Positions 62,318 to 64,000 of a stretch of 64,000 bases of DNA are shown in pieces; position 1 is the stretch's first letter; each line of letters begins with the position of its first letter. The stretch lies in the NCBI RefSeq assembly GCF_000150275.1, contig NW_002060962.1, positions 460,007-524,006 on the forward strand, read 5' to 3'. This DNA is from Trichoplax adhaerens (Eukaryota > Placozoa > Uniplacotomia > Trichoplacea > Trichoplacidae). Below the pieces are notes generated by a model that saw only the letters and a list, made by a program, of their open reading frames with translations, ran no database searches and was not told the DNA's origin. Both the position numbers and the translations under genes were made by a program.

Positions 62318-62892
62318 GACTATGCTTATACTATAGCTATATGTAAGTAAAAATCCCACAGAGTTGAATCATCAATCGTCATGGTAATGGTTACTGCATA
62401 GCTACCGTAGCTATGCTTGTAACACTATATAATGGTCAGTAGACTCGTCCATCGGGCCCGTGCATAATCACTGCAATGTTTTCATGGAATCGCTCAAACT
62501 AATCAAGTAGATGGATCTCCAGCACGATCAAAAGGTAAATTCTGCAATCCATTATTAGGAGCTAGGGCAAAATTATTTGTAGATACTGTCGTTGTCTTAA
62601 CAAGAGAGATTTCCTTGCAAAGAGAATTTATATGAGCTACAGGAAAATAACCATTTACTCTATGTAGTCTTGAACCGATGATACTGTTCAGTGGGGAAAT
62701 TTTGTAAAAGAAGAAGAAATAACTAAGGGTGTATCAGTTGCAACTCTAGCGATTATCATTGACGAGGTAGTTTAATCAAGAAGGTGCATTAATAAATTAA
62801 AATAGTGTGTTTAATAGTGTTGTCAATAGCTGCAATACATGCAGCTTAGGTAACATCTCTAAATTTTGACTTGTAGTAAACATAGACTCAGT

Positions 62893-64000
62893 ATGACTGC
62901 TGGTTCCTTGGTTGCACTTCGCATGGTGGAAAAACTCTCTCCTAGAGTGATTCGAATATTGGGTTGTAATGCTAGACCGATGACTTTGCAAGGAACAAAT
63001 TCTTATCTTGTCGGAACTGGTAAAAGGTCAGTTAAACCTCATACTATTATTATAATGATATGGAATGATTGTCTGCTCCATCATCTCATACATTATCCTC
63101 AACTTCTCCTTCTTATACTATATAATACAACAAATCTCATACTGTAGTGTATAACATTGTCCTCCATTTTCTCCTTCTTACACTATATGCTACAACAAAT
63201 CTTATACTGTATAACATTGTCCTCAATTTCTCCTTCTTACAGTATATGCTACAATAAGTGTATCCTATCATGATATCAGAATATTTCTAAAGCATCATCG
63301 CATAGTTTGTTACCAAAAAAAACAACAATGTTTCCATTTCTATTTATATAGCGAGCATTGGGGAGATACCTGCAAGGTATAGATCATGTAGTTGTCAGTG
63401 TCTTGCCAACGTGTCTGTATTAGTAAGGTTATATTTCAATTTACTCAATTTGCAACCGAGTCTCTAAGATTAAGTCATGATCAACATCACAGTATCTTTC
63501 GACCACTAGTCTCATAAATTGATTCACTCATCGTCATATTTACCTTCATTTATTGTACTGTATTTCTAGCAAACTAAAATGTGAACTGTAACAGCTGGTT
63601 ATTTATTTTTGTTTTCCTCTTAGACGGTTGTTGATCGATACCTCGGATCCTGATGTTCCTGCTTATAGGAAATTACTCAATGATGTTTTAATTGAGAACG
63701 GTATTCACGTTCAAGAAATTATTGCTACTCATCATCACATAGATCACGTAGGAGCAATTGGCGACGTTATGGATCATGTAATCGGAGGTTAATGCTGACA
63801 TGATATGCGAATACAGTCCTCATTGTGATGTACCCGTAGTATATTTTTACTGACTTCCATCAGAAACTTCTTAAAAGTCCCTGCTTCCACATACGTATAG
63901 AGATGGATACAACTAGATTACGAGATCCTTCTTTCTCTCATATTCTCTCTATTAATAAAGGCCTATCTCTTACTATACCTTGTGTGTTAGCTCTCTATAA
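62893..64000 (+). CDS. LACTB2: LACTB2-type metallo-beta-lactamase (copy B), cut by window end
   Basis: Paralogue of copy A in opposite orientation. Exon 1 is 62893-63026 (134 nt) and exon 2 is 63624-63787 (164 nt). These are exactly the same lengths and phases as the first two exons of copy A. The N-terminus reads [20 protein letters not shown]; exon 2 supplies [13 protein letters not shown] and the metal-binding THHHIDHVG, with all HxHxDH ligands present. The remaining domain lies beyond the right edge, so only about 99 residues are visible. The donor after 63787 is GTTAAT, matching GTTAGT at the same site in copy A. Intron 1 contains a short tandem repeat. Probably functional, but the rest must be seen. 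Confidence 0.88.
63080..63255. repeat. Three-copy repeat, period about 62 bp, in LACTB2-B intron 1
   Basis: CTCCTTCTTA anchors occur near 63106, 63171 and 63230 (spacings 65 and 59). They are linked to ACATTGTCCTCAATTT and CTATATGCTACAACAAATCT-type segments. Intronic, so spliced out. Confidence 0.75.

Larger units (their letters stand above)
60706..62892. other. Spacer between the two divergent LACTB2 genes
   Basis: 2.2 kb. The left part must hold promoter DNA of copy A. Between 61580 and 62330 are two small plus-strand frames with internal sequence echoes, described separately. No array of the kind seen elsewhere. The rest is AT-rich with no recognised feature. Confidence 0.5.

Noticed and set aside
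1-64000. tRNA, rRNA, CRISPR and bacterial-type operons
   Set aside because: I looked for B-box-like and cloverleaf segments, rRNA cores and evenly spaced short repeats with unique spacers and saw none. The regular arrays have near-identical full units, not repeat-spacer structure.

Overview
The window is a compact, AT-rich, intron-rich stretch of animal nuclear DNA. It carries RagC/D GTPase, lipin, TMCC, aspartyl beta-hydroxylase, EXT1 and the minor-spliceosome protein U11-48K, split by many introns, mostly about 60-400 bp, with short intergenic gaps. This points to an early-branching animal. A placozoan (Trichoplax/Hoilungia type) is my best guess, but it rests on gene content and architecture, not on a database match. 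No bacterial, viral, CRISPR, rRNA or convincing tRNA feature was seen.

Layout. 1-16 kb: three carboxylesterase/cholinesterase-like genes in tandem on the minus strand. Each has a signal peptide, an esterase fold, a stalk and one membrane helix near the C-terminus, with one conserved intron just before the stalk. Their catalytic triads differ: complete (third gene), conservatively altered (first), and lost (middle). A miniature inverted-repeat element lies near 0.55-0.75 kb. 18-31 kb: UCHL5/UCH37 (minus) and RagC/D (plus) share a 320-bp divergent promoter region, followed by lipin (minus), whose first coding exon lies 1.7 kb upstream of the rest. 36.5-44.7 kb: TMCC-family membrane coiled-coil gene (plus) converging on SNRNP48/U11-48K (minus). 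47-49.7 kb: aspartyl/asparaginyl beta-hydroxylase (plus). 55-58.4 kb: EXT1 (plus). 59-64 kb: two divergent LACTB2-type metallo-beta-lactamase genes, the second cut by the window end.

The gaps hold several unrelated tandem arrays (periods near 80-104, 117, 140, 157 and 172 bp) and a dispersed self-complementary motif built on TACTGTACAGTA. In my reading these occupy spacers and not exons. Functionally the genes are ordinary eukaryotic housekeeping and membrane/secretory genes: nutrient signalling, lipid phosphatase, deubiquitination, minor splicing, EGF-domain hydroxylation, heparan sulfate synthesis and RNA/thioester hydrolase. No operon-like pathway links them. The most unusual items are the decaying esterase cluster with its tail intron (GC-AG in one copy), the changed DXD motif in EXT1, the exon-for-exon conserved inverted LACTB2 pair, and the palindrome-rich spacers.
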